Of a stretch of DNA of 32,758 nt, positions 1-6,848 are shown one piece after another. The DNA is taken from NCBI GenBank assembly GCA_026693085.1, contig JAPLNB010000139.1:1-32758 (forward strand), read 5' to 3'. The notes beneath the pieces were generated by a model. The model ran no database searches, was not told where the DNA came from, and was given only the letters and a program-made list of their open reading frames with translations. Numbering within the stretch: position 1 is the first letter of the stretch; every line of letters begins with the position of its first letter. The translations under genes were made by a program, and so were the position numbers. Origin of the DNA: Planctomycetota bacterium. Lineage in GTDB: Bacteria > Planctomycetota > Phycisphaerae > Tepidisphaerales > Tepidisphaeraceae.

Positions 1-67
1 ATGGCGCCTCATCCTTGCCCAGTTCGATGAGCGAAAACCGTCCCAGTCCCGGTTGCTTGCCCCCGGA

Positions 68-895
68 TCACGGCTGGCGGTCTCGGTTCCACATGCAACG
101 CACCGCGTCGTCTGTGGGCAAGGGCGGCCACCGACCAAGAACCAGGTCACGCTGCAGATACCACTGCACGTGCCCATCGCAGAACAGCACGTTGGCTCCG
201 CCGCGGTGGACGTTGCCAGGCGATCTGCGATATTGAGCATCATCAGCCGTAGGCGAGAGGATGAAGTCGAAAGCAGCCGAACCCGACGCGTCAGCGACGG
301 CGATCATTTCGGCAGGCGCCCGCACGCGTGACACCCGCACCTCAGCTTCGTAACTTTCAATGACCAGCCCGCCTAAGCCCCTGGGCGGCGCCGCTCTCCT
401 GTTTACAGGCCCGAGCCCCGACGCCCCATAAACATTGTACCCATATGAGAAGGGAGTCCCCGAATCAGGCGTGTCTCCGCCGAGCAGCAGCGGTTCCCCC
501 AGCTTGTAGCCGTAGCCTGCAAACGCGGCCGGGGCCACCGCCTTGCTGCCGGGCACCGCATCGGTCCTCCACTCAAAGCGTTCGTCACGAGCCGGACAGT
601 AGAACACCTTCTGGCTTCCTCTGACAACGCCTCGCAAACGGGTCGGCCAGATCGCACAGGGCCCATTTCCGTAGTAGGTATTGATCCAGCCGCCCGGATA
701 GTGCTTGTAGGTGTCCGTATAGCACGCCATCGCCTGCCCAATCGCCCGCAAGTTCGCCATGCACCTCACCTGATTGGCCTGGTCGCGTACCTTGCTTATG
801 ACAGAGAACAGAATCGCGATGAGAACCGCGATGATCCCGATGACAACCAGCAGCTCAACAAGCGTGAAGCCTCGGCCACGGCAATGCGTCTTCAT
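68..895 (-). CDS. Prepilin-type N-terminal methylation-domain protein (H-X9-DG family)
   Basis: A 275-aa type IV pilin/pseudopilin-like protein of the large planctomycete family whose C-terminus carries an H-X9-DG signature. The N-terminus shows the prepilin peptidase site and hydrophobic helix, GFTLVELLVVIGIIAVLIAI, with the conserved Glu at +5 after Gly. Near the end is FCDGHVQW, typical of the family tail. The function of these proteins is unknown; they are thought to be exported and anchored, possibly assembled by a type II secretion or pilus-like machine. I chose the ATG at 895 rather than the upstream in-frame start at 958 because AGGGAGGT lies about 7 nt before it and the prepilin leader is then a normal short basic peptide (MKTHCRGRG). 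It stands alone; nothing downstream is visible in the 67 bases left of it. Confidence 0.85.
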   Translation of the reverse strand: MKTHCRGRGFTLVELLVVIGIIAVLIAILFSVISKVRDQANQVRCMANLRAIGQAMACYTDTYKHYPGGWINTYYGNGPCAIWPTRLRGVVRGSQKVFYCPARDERFEWRTDAVPGSKAVAPAAFAGYGYKLGEPLLLGGDTPDSGTPFSYGYNVYGASGLGPVNRRAAPPRGLGGLVIESYEAEVRVSRVRAPAEMIAVADASGSAAFDFILSPTADDAQYRRSPGNVHRGGANVLFCDGHVQWYLQRDLVLGRWPPLPTDDAVRCMWNRDRQP

Positions 896-950
896 GCCTG
901 ACCTCCCTGCGTTGTTGACGGCAAACGGCCAGATTTGAGACCGTTTCCGT

Positions 951-977
951 ATTATCACTGTTGCACCTGCATGGCAA
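951..977 (-). promoter_or_regulatory. Putative sigma70-type promoter of the prepilin-like gene
   Basis: Read on the minus strand, TTGCCA (977-972) and GATAAT (956-951) are separated by 15 bases, a little short of the ideal 17. The -10 lies about 55 bases before the ATG at 895. The leader contains an AAACGG...CCGTTT hairpin. Pattern match only. Confidence 0.35.
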
Positions 978-1000
978 GCGATTTCCCGATGTGAACATGG

Positions 1001-1035
1001 GCGCGGATAAGGGGACGCAGCTCTTTTCTACGCTC
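1001..1035 (+). repeat. 35-bp direct repeat, copy 1
   Basis: This 35-base segment starts GCGCGGATAAGG and ends TTTTCTACGCTC. It recurs at 1802-1836 in the same orientation with a single mismatch (G against T at its 13th base). The two copies flank the PIN-domain cassette, which lies at 1090-1764. Confidence 0.85.
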
Positions 1036-1089
1036 CGCCCCCGGTTTCTTGCCCTTGCAGCGAAAACAGCAATGCCACCAGCATAACGC

Positions 1090-1290
1090 TCAGTCGACGC
1101 CCTCACTTGTCGTCGGTTGTTGGGCTTCTCGGCGCAGTTGCTTGAGTCTCTCACTGGAGATGATCCGCTCTGGATGCTCCGCTTCGCTGGCCCGGAACGA
1201 CGCTATGAGGCGGTCCAAGTCACCTCCGCAGTCATCCCACATCTTCTCGCGGATGCGATGAACTTCTTCCACGATGGGATCGTTTCTCAT
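1090..1290 (-). CDS. Small protein partnered with the PIN-domain protein (putative antitoxin)
   Basis: A 66-aa charged, helix-prone protein beginning MRNDPIVEEVHRIREKMWDD. Short proteins with this DPIVEEVRRIRE-type opening are commonly found directly beside PIN-domain (VapC-like) proteins in planctomycetes and cyanobacteria, which is from memory and not a search. Its ATG lies 3 bases after the PIN gene stop, so the two are surely co-transcribed and probably translationally coupled. The order is reversed from classical vapBC, where the antitoxin comes first. No DNA-binding fold is obvious. The role as antitoxin is inferred from context only. Confidence 0.6.
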   Translation of the reverse strand: MRNDPIVEEVHRIREKMWDDCGGDLDRLIASFRASEAEHPERIISSERLKQLRREAQQPTTSEGVD

Positions 1291-1293
1291 GAC

Positions 1294-1764
1294 TCAATCC
1301 TCCAGCAATTCCTCGGGCGTGACGATAACGGGCGTTCGCCGCCCCAACCGCTCGTTGACCGCCGCCAGCCTCCTTATTGTATGCCCGTTGGCAATATGGG
1401 CGCAATTCCAGGTAAGCAGATAGTCAATATCGTAGGCCACGCTGAAGCCGATATGAAGGATATCGTTGCCCGCCTTTGGCGGAAGCCGCAATTCGGCCTC
1501 GTATGTGCGAGCCAGCGACGCAACGTCATCGATCAACCCGAGGATGGGAATACCCTGCACCTTCTTGACCCGCAGTTCGGCCGCCTCCGAATCGCCAGCC
1601 TGCAATTCCCGCAACACGACTTCTGAAACATAAAGGGCATAACGGAGCCGAGCGCTATCCCACCACTCCCGTGTCGTCTGCTGGTGTCCGGCAACAACGA
1701 TATCCCGGCTGGGCCTGCCAGTCAGATAACTGACGATTGTTGTTTCCAAGTATACCGACGCCAT
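1294..1764 (-). CDS. PIN-domain protein, VapC-like putative toxin ribonuclease
   Basis: A 156-aa PIN-fold protein. The start MASVYLETTIVSYLTGRPS carries the first PIN acidic position in the YLETTIVSYL variant (Glu7 replaces the usual Asp). VVLRELQAGD supplies the second acidic residue, and NDILHIGFSVAYDIDYLLTWNCAHIAN supplies the later Asp residues; all are in the order expected for a metal-dependent ribonuclease site. The family usually cleaves tRNA or other RNA as the toxin of type II toxin-antitoxin systems. I chose the ATG at 1764 because the upstream extension to 1848 would only translate the 35-bp repeat. Followed 3 bases later by the 66-aa partner gene. Confidence 0.8.
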   Translation of the reverse strand: MASVYLETTIVSYLTGRPSRDIVVAGHQQTTREWWDSARLRYALYVSEVVLRELQAGDSEAAELRVKKVQGIPILGLIDDVASLARTYEAELRLPPKAGNDILHIGFSVAYDIDYLLTWNCAHIANGHTIRRLAAVNERLGRRTPVIVTPEELLED

Positions 1765-1801
1765 GTATGAAATGATGCTCGAACCGCGCCAGACATTCAA
1801 G

Positions 1802-1836
1802 GCGCGGATAAGGTGACGCAGCTCTTTTCTACGCTC
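1802..1836 (+). repeat. 35-bp direct repeat, copy 2
   Basis: Same sequence as 1001-1035 apart from one base, 801 bases further on. It lies just upstream of the PIN gene (38 bases before its ATG), so it may also hold part of the cassette promoter region. Confidence 0.85.
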
Positions 1837-1896
1837 TTGCCCAACCACCCCCTCCCCGCCGCAATGCGTCCTTCTTCTCTGCCCTCGCCCAAAGCA

Positions 1897-2367
1897 TCAA
1901 GTCTTCCGTCCTCGCAGGTAAACGCGGAACGACTCCAATCTTGGCAGGGATTCCCGGTCCTTCTGACGGTTGGTGGCCGCTTTGCTCGCAATGATGTCGT
2001 CGATGTGGCAAACAGGAAAACCCTCCACTTCAAGATGGCGTTGCCAGGCGTCGGCAAACCGTTCAATGCCATCGGGCGAGAAAACCAGATCGAGGTCAAA
2101 CGGACCGTTCTTCAGTTGGATGAAATCTTTCCCCCGGCCGATCTGCCCCGCTTGTTCGTCGGTCAGCTCAAACCCCAGTTCCCTCAACGCAGCCACAACG
2201 GCTTGGCCATTCTCGGGCGATTTTTCGACAAACAGCTCCGTCTCCTGCGTCGTGTCGGGAAAGCCCAGCAGAATCGCCCCGGACTTGCCAATGAACAGAT
2301 ACCGGCACCCGTGTCGGGCGAAGACATCGCGGATTTCCTGAGCCTGCCGGTATTCAAACGCGCCCAT
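1897..2367 (-). CDS. Nucleotidyltransferase-fold protein with altered active site
   Basis: A 156-aa protein with the minimal nucleotidyltransferase layout: YLFIGKSGAILLGFPDTTQ, then ETELFVEKSPENG, then FDLDLVFSPDG and a helical tail with HIDDIIASKAATNRQKD. It resembles the MNT-like/DUF6036 families that act as antitoxins or tRNA- and protein-modifying enzymes. The usual catalytic D-x-D after the GS-like helix reads E-T-E here, while the third acidic position (Asp in FDLDLVF) is kept. The start at 2367 overlaps the end of the upstream small gene by 14 bases, so translation is probably coupled; no strong ribosome site is visible. Function in this organism is not known. Confidence 0.7.
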   Translation of the reverse strand: MGAFEYRQAQEIRDVFARHGCRYLFIGKSGAILLGFPDTTQETELFVEKSPENGQAVVAALRELGFELTDEQAGQIGRGKDFIQLKNGPFDLDLVFSPDGIERFADAWQRHLEVEGFPVCHIDDIIASKAATNRQKDRESLPRLESFRVYLRGRKT

Positions 2368-2572
2368 AACCAAGCCAGTCTGGAAGGTTCTTCTCGCACC
2401 ACTGGCGATACTGTTCCATCGTGTCAAACGCCCGGAACTTCTCATCATCCATCACCGGCTTATAAGTGCGGATAAAGGCATATTTCATCCGCAGAGCCAA
2501 GGGCCTTCGGGCAGCCGCCTCGAACTCAGCGAGCCAGTCAGCGGGAATCGAGTCGCGTTCCGAAACGTCCAT
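2354..2572 (-). CDS. Small conserved hypothetical protein, partner of the nucleotidyltransferase
   Basis: A 72-aa acidic protein (MDVSERDSIPADWLAEFEAAARRP...). Its C-terminal part, DDEKFRAFDTMEQYRQWCEKNLPDWLGY, matches a short family I recall as lying directly upstream of nucleotidyltransferase genes. It has no signal peptide or membrane segment. It is first of a two-gene unit and its last 14 bases overlap the next gene. The arrangement (small gene, overlapping NTase gene, next to a second TA-like pair) suggests a toxin-antitoxin or similar stress module, but nothing in this protein proves that. Confidence 0.6.
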   Translation of the reverse strand: MDVSERDSIPADWLAEFEAAARRPLALRMKYAFIRTYKPVMDDEKFRAFDTMEQYRQWCEKNLPDWLGYGRV

Positions 2573-2904
2573 CAGTCATTAGTCTACCCCCGCAAGCGTT
2601 GAAAGAAAACGGTCCGGGGCCAATGAAACGCCGACGCAGCAAGACACGTAGCGTGCCGGTTTGCCCCGTCACCCCCCCCCCGCCGCCCACTCCCTCATCC
2701 GCTCCCTCCGCCCCACCCAACCCTGATCAAATTCCGCCATTTCCCCGCGAACAAAAGCCTAATTCATCCGTAGTAGTCTACGTGGATACTGTCTCGTCCA
2801 ATTTCGCCGTCCGCCCTTCCACCCCCACCTCGCCTCTGCCCCTCCCGCCAGCCCCCTCTCCCTCCGCCCCCCCATTTCTACAAAACGAACCCATTTTCCC
2901 CATT

Positions 2905-2930
2905 CGAAAATCGAAAATCAAAAATCAAAA
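2905..2930 (+). repeat. 7-mer tandem tract (CGAAAAT/CAAAAAT)
   Basis: Units read CGAAAAT, CGAAAAT, CAAAAAT and a partial CAAAA, back to back. This is an A-rich island inside very GC-rich intergenic DNA. It resembles short tandemly repeated heptamers known from cyanobacteria and other bacteria. Confidence 0.7.
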
Positions 2931-2988
2931 CTCCCTAACCCCTTGTCAATCCAAAGGCCCCCAAGAATAACCAGCCGGTCCACAGCCC

Positions 2989-3049
2989 GTCCGCCGGGGG
3001 GGTTCACGTGGGTTTCCGGGGGGTTTCCGGGGGTCCGCCGGGGGGGTTC
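2989..3049 (+). repeat. G-run tract with 17-bp direct repeat upstream of mutL
   Basis: GTCCGCCGGGGGGGTTC occurs at 2989-3005 and again, identical, at 3033-3049. Between them two overlapping GGGTTTCCGGGG units occur. Five runs of three to seven G within 61 bases would allow a G-quadruplex on the plus (mutL sense) strand. Confidence 0.75.
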
Positions 3050-3071
3050 TGGATTGGGACGCCCGAAGTTC

Positions 3072-3077
3072 TATAAT
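3072..3077 (+). promoter_or_regulatory. Perfect -10 box (TATAAT) of mutL
   Basis: TATAAT ends 7 bases before the GTG start of mutL, so a transcript from it would start at or next to the start codon. No good -35 hexamer sits 16-18 bases upstream; that space is the G-run tract. Confidence 0.45.
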
Positions 3078-3084
3078 CCACCGC

Positions 3085-4914
3085 GTGGAAAGACGTTCAA
3101 TACAGAAGTTGGCAACCTCGCTGGTGAATCGCATTGCGGCGGGCGAGGTGATCGAACGCCCGGCGTCGGTGGTGAAGGAACTGGTGGAGAATGCGATCGA
3201 TGCCGGGGCGAAGAGCATCGTGGTCGAGATCGCGGACGGCGGGCGGGAGCTGATCCGGGTGATCGATGACGGGTGCGGGATTCCGCCGGCCGAGCTGCCT
3301 CTGGCGTTTGCGGAACATGCGACCAGCAAGCTGACGTGCGATGACGATCTGTTCCGGATCGAGACGATGGGGTTTCGCGGCGAAGCACTGGCGAGCATCG
3401 GCGCGGTGTCGCATGCGAAGATCGTGAGCCGCATTGCAGGGGAGGAGGCGGCGTGGGAGATCTGCAATGCCGGCGGGGTGATCGGTGATGCGCAGGCGGC
3501 GGCGGGGAACGTGGGGACGACCGCTGAGGTGAGGGATCTGTTTTTCAACATGCCGGCAAGACGCAAGTTTTTGAAAAGCTCGGCGACGGAGGTGGGGCAT
3601 GTGAGCGAGGCGGTGTTGCGGCTGGCGCTGCCGCATCCGGGGGTCCATTTCAGGCTCCTGTCCGAGTCGCGGACCGTGCTGGATCTGCCGGCGACGGGAG
3701 CGGAGGAGCGGTTGCTGGCGGCGTGGCCGGAAAATTACGCGGAGCAGCGGCTGCCGTTGGAGCTGCGCGATGCCGAGATCCGGGCGGTGGGGTTGGTGGG
3801 CTTGCCGGAGTTGGCGAATCCGACGGCGAAGCATCAGTATTTCTATCTGAATGGGCGGCACATTCGCGATCGGTTTATGCAGCATGCGTTGAAGGAGGCG
3901 TATCGGGGGTTGATGGAGCCGGGGAGGCAGCCGGTGGCGGTGATATTGCTAACGATGCCGCCTGGGGATGTGGATGTGAATGTGCATCCGACGAAGAACG
4001 AGGTGAGGTTTCGGGACAGCGGGCGGGTGCATGGGATGCTGTTGTCGGGGATTCGGGAGCGGCTCTTGGGCAGCGACCTGACGCCGAGGGCGGTGCCGGG
4101 CGGATCGGCGGGGCCGGTGGTGAGTGAGGCGGAGCGGGGGGATTTGAGGGCACGATTGGCGGAGTTCTTCAAGCAGATGCCGGCCAGCACCCCCCCACTG
4201 CCGATGGCGGGTGGGTCGAGGGAGACACCGCCACAGGTGGCGGTGAAGCTGCGGGAGGGGCAGGAGGGGAAGTGGTGTGCTGAAGCGCACCCTACGGCAC
4301 ACCCTACGCCGATTCAGGCGCCCGTGACGGCGCGGCCGCAGGCGATGGCGATGCAGTTGCATAATGCTTACCTGGTGACGGAGAGCGAGGAGGGGTTGAT
4401 CATTATCGATCAACATGCCTTGCATGAGCGGATTGTGTATGAGGAGTTATTGGGGAGGCTGAAGCGGGGGCCATTGGAGTCGCAGCGGCTGTTGATGCCG
4501 GACGTGGTGCCGGTGTCGGCGGGGCAGAAGGCGTTGTTGGAGCAGATTCAGCCGATGCTCAAGCGGTTGGGGATTGAGGTCAGCGAGTTTGGGCCTGGGA
4601 GCGTGGCGGTGCAGGCGTTTCCGAGTTTTCTGGAGAAGCTGGAGCCAGGGAGGTTTGTGCATGAGCTGCTGGAACGTGGGGAGCAGGAATTGCTGGATCT
4701 GCATGAGGAGGAGCTGTTGCACGAGATTCTGGACATGATGGCGTGCAAGGCGGCGGTGAAGGCGGGCGACCCGCTAACGGCGGGGGAGATCGAGGCGTTG
4801 CTGGCGCGAAGGGAACTCGTGGATCGGTCGAGCAATTGCCCACATGGGCGGCCAACGACGTTGAGGCTGACATTGAAGGACCTGGAGAAGCAGTTTAAGC
4901 GGACGGGGTTTTAG
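3085..4914 (+). CDS. mutL: DNA mismatch repair protein MutL
   Basis: A 609-aa MutL, normal length. It couples MutS mismatch recognition to strand removal. The N-terminal GHKL ATPase shows IAAGEVIERPASVVKELVEN with the catalytic Glu35, DDGCGI at 61-66 and GFRGEAL at 96-102. The C-terminal domain from about residue 425 carries DQHALHERIVYE (Asp442 onward), the DQHA-x2-E-x4-E endonuclease motif, plus ACKAAVKAGD and CPHGRPT (Cys585), the other metal-site motifs. So this is the nicking MutL type, as expected where no MutH exists. The linker near residues 397-410 contains a palindromic repeat-like insertion. The start is GTG at 3085, giving the standard N-terminus; there is no ribosome site and a TATAAT lies 7 bases upstream. 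No mutS is in the window. Confidence 0.95.
   Translation: MERRSIQKLATSLVNRIAAGEVIERPASVVKELVENAIDAGAKSIVVEIADGGRELIRVIDDGCGIPPAELPLAFAEHATSKLTCDDDLFRIETMGFRGEALASIGAVSHAKIVSRIAGEEAAWEICNAGGVIGDAQAAAGNVGTTAEVRDLFFNMPARRKFLKSSATEVGHVSEAVLRLALPHPGVHFRLLSESRTVLDLPATGAEERLLAAWPENYAEQRLPLELRDAEIRAVGLVGLPELANPTAKHQYFYLNGRHIRDRFMQHALKEAYRGLMEPGRQPVAVILLTMPPGDVDVNVHPTKNEVRFRDSGRVHGMLLSGIRERLLGSDLTPRAVPGGSAGPVVSEAERGDLRARLAEFFKQMPASTPPLPMAGGSRETPPQVAVKLREGQEGKWCAEAHPTAHPTPIQAPVTARPQAMAMQLHNAYLVTESEEGLIIIDQHALHERIVYEELLGRLKRGPLESQRLLMPDVVPVSAGQKALLEQIQPMLKRLGIEVSEFGPGSVAVQAFPSFLEKLEPGRFVHELLERGEQELLDLHEEELLHEILDMMACKAAVKAGDPLTAGEIEALLARRELVDRSSNCPHGRPTTLRLTLKDLEKQFKRTGF
4274..4310 (+). repeat. Small palindromic element inside the mutL linker
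   Basis: GGTGTGC-TGAA-GCGCACC (4274-4291) forms a 7-bp hairpin with one G-T pair and a four-base loop. A repeated CACCCTACG follows. It encodes the AEAHPTAHPT part of the MutL linker in frame. Confidence 0.5.
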
Positions 4915-4947
4915 GGGAGGGTTCAGGGTTCGGGGGGGGCTTTTTTT

Positions 4948-4971
4948 GCCACGAAGAACACGAATGGACAC
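4948..4971 (+). repeat. Dispersed CACGAA-type repeat, copy 1
   Basis: A 24-base segment GCCACGAA...ACACGAAT...ACAC lying 34 bases after the mutL stop and just after a T7 run. It matches 8318-8341 at 22 of 24 positions. Internally it is built of CACGAA units. Confidence 0.7.
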
Positions 4972-5060
4972 AAAGGAGGAAAGGCGGCGGCGAAAGAGGG
5001 CGATGCCGGTGTGGGGCGAGGGGAGGGGTGATGGCGGGGTCGTTCGTGGAAGCTACGCCG

Positions 5061-6023
5061 CTATGCGGGACCGAAAAGACTCGGCTCCTGCGATGATGAA
5101 TTCAGTTCGCCATGTCGCCGGGAAAGGTCTATCGGCTGAGACGCGGGCAGGGCGAACCGGAAGCGGCTGTCTTCCAGGTAACGCCTCTCAAGCTCGTAGG
5201 CAAGCCATCGTCGCTCTTCTCGTTCGGCAGCTTCGCCGGTTGTGTTCGAGCCGGCAAAGGGATCGAGCACCAAGTCTCCCGGCTCGGTCAGAAAGCGGAT
5301 GAAGAATGTTGGGAGCTGAATTGGAAAGCGTGCCGGGTGGGGGATTCTGCCTGCTTCCTTACACTGGGCCATGTAGGAGCCTGTGGCATCATTGTTGCCG
5401 AAGATAAGGATGTTGGGGGGGATGGCTCCGCCACGGTCCTTGAACTTGTTAGTGATGATATGGCCGGAGGGGCGCACTTTTGCCTTGTAGCCTTTGCGGA
5501 TGATCCGCAACATGTCGGGGCTGTACTCCGTCAGCACGTTCCGGTTGTTTGCCTTCGGGTGTGGTGTCTTGGACAGCCACCAAATGCATTCGACAGCATC
5601 CTTAACGCGGATTTTGCGGACTGTGACCCATTCGGCTGGAGACGGAAGCTTGGCAGGGTTATACCAGTAAAATTCCTGAGCAAGATAGAATCGCAGGTCA
5701 CGGCAGAGGCGAAGGAGAAGTTCGAAGTGGTAGAGAGATCGCGTGGGATGGCCGGGAGTCCAAGCGCCGCCAATGTCGATAACGAAGCTGCCATCATCAA
5801 CGAGAATGCGATTCACTTGCTCGGCGAATGGCAGAAACCACGCGATGTACGCATCCTGGTTGGCATTGCCGTATTCCTTTTTGAAGTGAAGAGCATAGGG
5901 CGGAGAGGTGATGACCAGGTTCACGGAGCGCTCGGGAAGAGCAGACATCAAATGCAGCGAGTCCCCGAGGAATGCGCTGCCGAGTTTGGTTGAGTAGAAC
6001 GGGTCAGGCGTCGGCTTCACCAT
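5061..6023 (-). CDS. Type II DNA methyltransferase, beta-class, probable N4-cytosine (M subunit)
   Basis: A 320-aa methyltransferase that would protect host DNA from the adjacent endonuclease. Catalytic motif IV is TSPPY (residues 39-43), preceding the SAM-binding motif [11 protein letters not shown] (254-263), the order typical of class beta. TSPPY favours N4-cytosine. The text around it ([68 protein letters not shown]) is strongly reminiscent of M.PvuII as I remember it, so a related target (CAGCTG) is possible but unproven. It is the last gene of a controller-endonuclease-methyltransferase operon, 12 bases after the endonuclease stop, and converges on mutL. The base composition is less G-skewed than neighbours. 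Confidence 0.92.
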   Translation of the reverse strand: MVKPTPDPFYSTKLGSAFLGDSLHLMSALPERSVNLVITSPPYALHFKKEYGNANQDAYIAWFLPFAEQVNRILVDDGSFVIDIGGAWTPGHPTRSLYHFELLLRLCRDLRFYLAQEFYWYNPAKLPSPAEWVTVRKIRVKDAVECIWWLSKTPHPKANNRNVLTEYSPDMLRIIRKGYKAKVRPSGHIITNKFKDRGGAIPPNILIFGNNDATGSYMAQCKEAGRIPHPARFPIQLPTFFIRFLTEPGDLVLDPFAGSNTTGEAAEREERRWLAYELERRYLEDSRFRFALPASQPIDLSRRHGELNSSSQEPSLFGPA

Positions 6024-6035
6024 GTTCAGACTGTA

Positions 6036-6578
6036 CTAAAGGGATCCGAGCACGTCCAGAAGATCGGGCTTCCAGGGTCCGGACGGCTGGAATGGGACAT
6101 GTTGCATGATCTTGATGAGATCTGGTGCGTCAGGTCGAGGCGTGAGGTCGCGAGTAGCGATGAAGAGGTACTCCCACTTCTTGGTGTGGTTGAACAGGCA
6201 TACAGCCAAGATGTCGAACTCCGAGAATCGATAAGCTCGAGTCGGTGTACCATCCTTGCTGTTGCGCGTTTTCTGAAGCTCGGCTTTGTATCCAGGGACT
6301 GGTTTCGTGAACAGAACTTCACTTCTGATGTTCTTGCACTCAATGCGAAGAGTCTTGCCAGGGACGGTAATGAGGAAGTCAGGCTGGCCATCGATATCCT
6401 GCCACATGTAACTGTCGATCTCGCCCGCCAGGTGCAGTTGGGCGATGCGATGCTCGAGGAAATACTCCGCAAGCTTGCCCTTGACATCGATGATCGCGCG
6501 GAACCCTTTCTGGACCGCACTGAGGATGTCCCATGCGCTCGCGTTGAGCAGTACTTCGAGGGGATGCTTCTGGTTCAT
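6036..6578 (-). CDS. Type II restriction endonuclease, PD-(D/E)XK fold
   Basis: A 180-aa protein with the PD-(D/E)XK nuclease signature: QPDFLITVPGKTLRIECKN gives Pro66-Asp67, then Glu80-Cys-Lys82, with a preceding helix containing KLAEYFLEHRI. Size and position between a controller gene and a methyltransferase make it the restriction enzyme; it would cleave unmodified incoming DNA. It shows no likeness to R.PvuII that I can recall, so the cleavage site cannot be read from the sequence. The ATG overlaps the controller stop (ATGA) and is preceded by GGGAGG, so synthesis is tied to the controller. Full length, apparently intact. Confidence 0.85.
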   Translation of the reverse strand: MNQKHPLEVLLNASAWDILSAVQKGFRAIIDVKGKLAEYFLEHRIAQLHLAGEIDSYMWQDIDGQPDFLITVPGKTLRIECKNIRSEVLFTKPVPGYKAELQKTRNSKDGTPTRAYRFSEFDILAVCLFNHTKKWEYLFIATRDLTPRPDAPDLIKIMQHVPFQPSGPWKPDLLDVLGSL

Positions 6579-6799
6579 CGGCCCTCCCGATCTGAGGACA
6601 GGAGGCGGGAGGGAGGAACACCCAGAGCTTTTGCCAGGGAAGCGATGATTCGCAGAGTCGGATTTCGTTCACCGCGTTCAATGCCGCCAACGTAGGTCCA
6701 GTGCATGCGGCAACGTGCGGCGAGCTGTTCCTGGGTCCATCCGCGAGACTTGCGGAGTCGCCGGACGCGAAACCCAAAACTTCGTTGGAGCGAATCCAT
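6575..6799 (-). CDS. Controller (C) protein of the restriction-modification system
   Basis: A 74-aa single-domain XRE/Cro-type helix-turn-helix protein, the size of known R-M controller proteins. FRVRRLRKSRGWTQEQLAARC and MHWTYVGGIERGERNPTLRIIASLAKALGVPPSRLL give the helix-turn-helix and its conserved ERGERNPT turn. Such dimers bind paired C-boxes and first activate, then repress, their own promoter so that methyltransferase builds up before endonuclease. The ATG at 6799 is preceded immediately by an in-frame TTG (6802), which I reject as start. A well-formed operator lies 24-49 bases upstream. First gene of the C-R-M operon; it diverges from the oxidoreductase at 7014. Confidence 0.88.
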   Translation of the reverse strand: MDSLQRSFGFRVRRLRKSRGWTQEQLAARCRMHWTYVGGIERGERNPTLRIIASLAKALGVPPSRLLSSDREGR

Positions 6800-6822
6800 C
6801 AATCTCAGCAGACATGGACATA

Positions 6823-6848
6823 TACGATAAGTCTAGAGACTATAAGTA
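6823..6848 (-). promoter_or_regulatory. Paired C-box operator of the R-M operon
   Basis: On the minus strand two 11-base boxes, TACTTATAGTC and GACTTATCGTA, are separated by the four bases TCTA. The controller consensus I know is GACT-N3-AGTC; the boxes match it at 7 and 6 of 8 fixed positions, and together they form a near-palindrome centred at 6835-6836. The distance to the controller ATG fits an autoregulated promoter. Confidence 0.75.

Larger units (their letters stand above)
2573..3084. other. Gene-free stretch between the NTase pair and mutL
   Basis: No credible gene. 2620-2880 is a C-rich low-complexity plus strand (for example a C9 run near 2673) whose open frames are proline-rich filler. 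2905-2930 is an A-rich 7-mer tandem tract. 2989-3049 is a G-run tract with a direct repeat, followed by the mutL -10 box. Confidence 0.6.

Noticed and set aside
2599..2970. Proline/serine-rich 123-codon frame before mutL.
   Set aside because: Pure low complexity from C-rich intergenic DNA, no ribosome site, and it runs through the heptamer tract.
4946..5302. 118-codon plus frame after mutL.
   Set aside because: It starts in the CACGAA repeat and runs antisense into the methyltransferase 3' end; no family resemblance.
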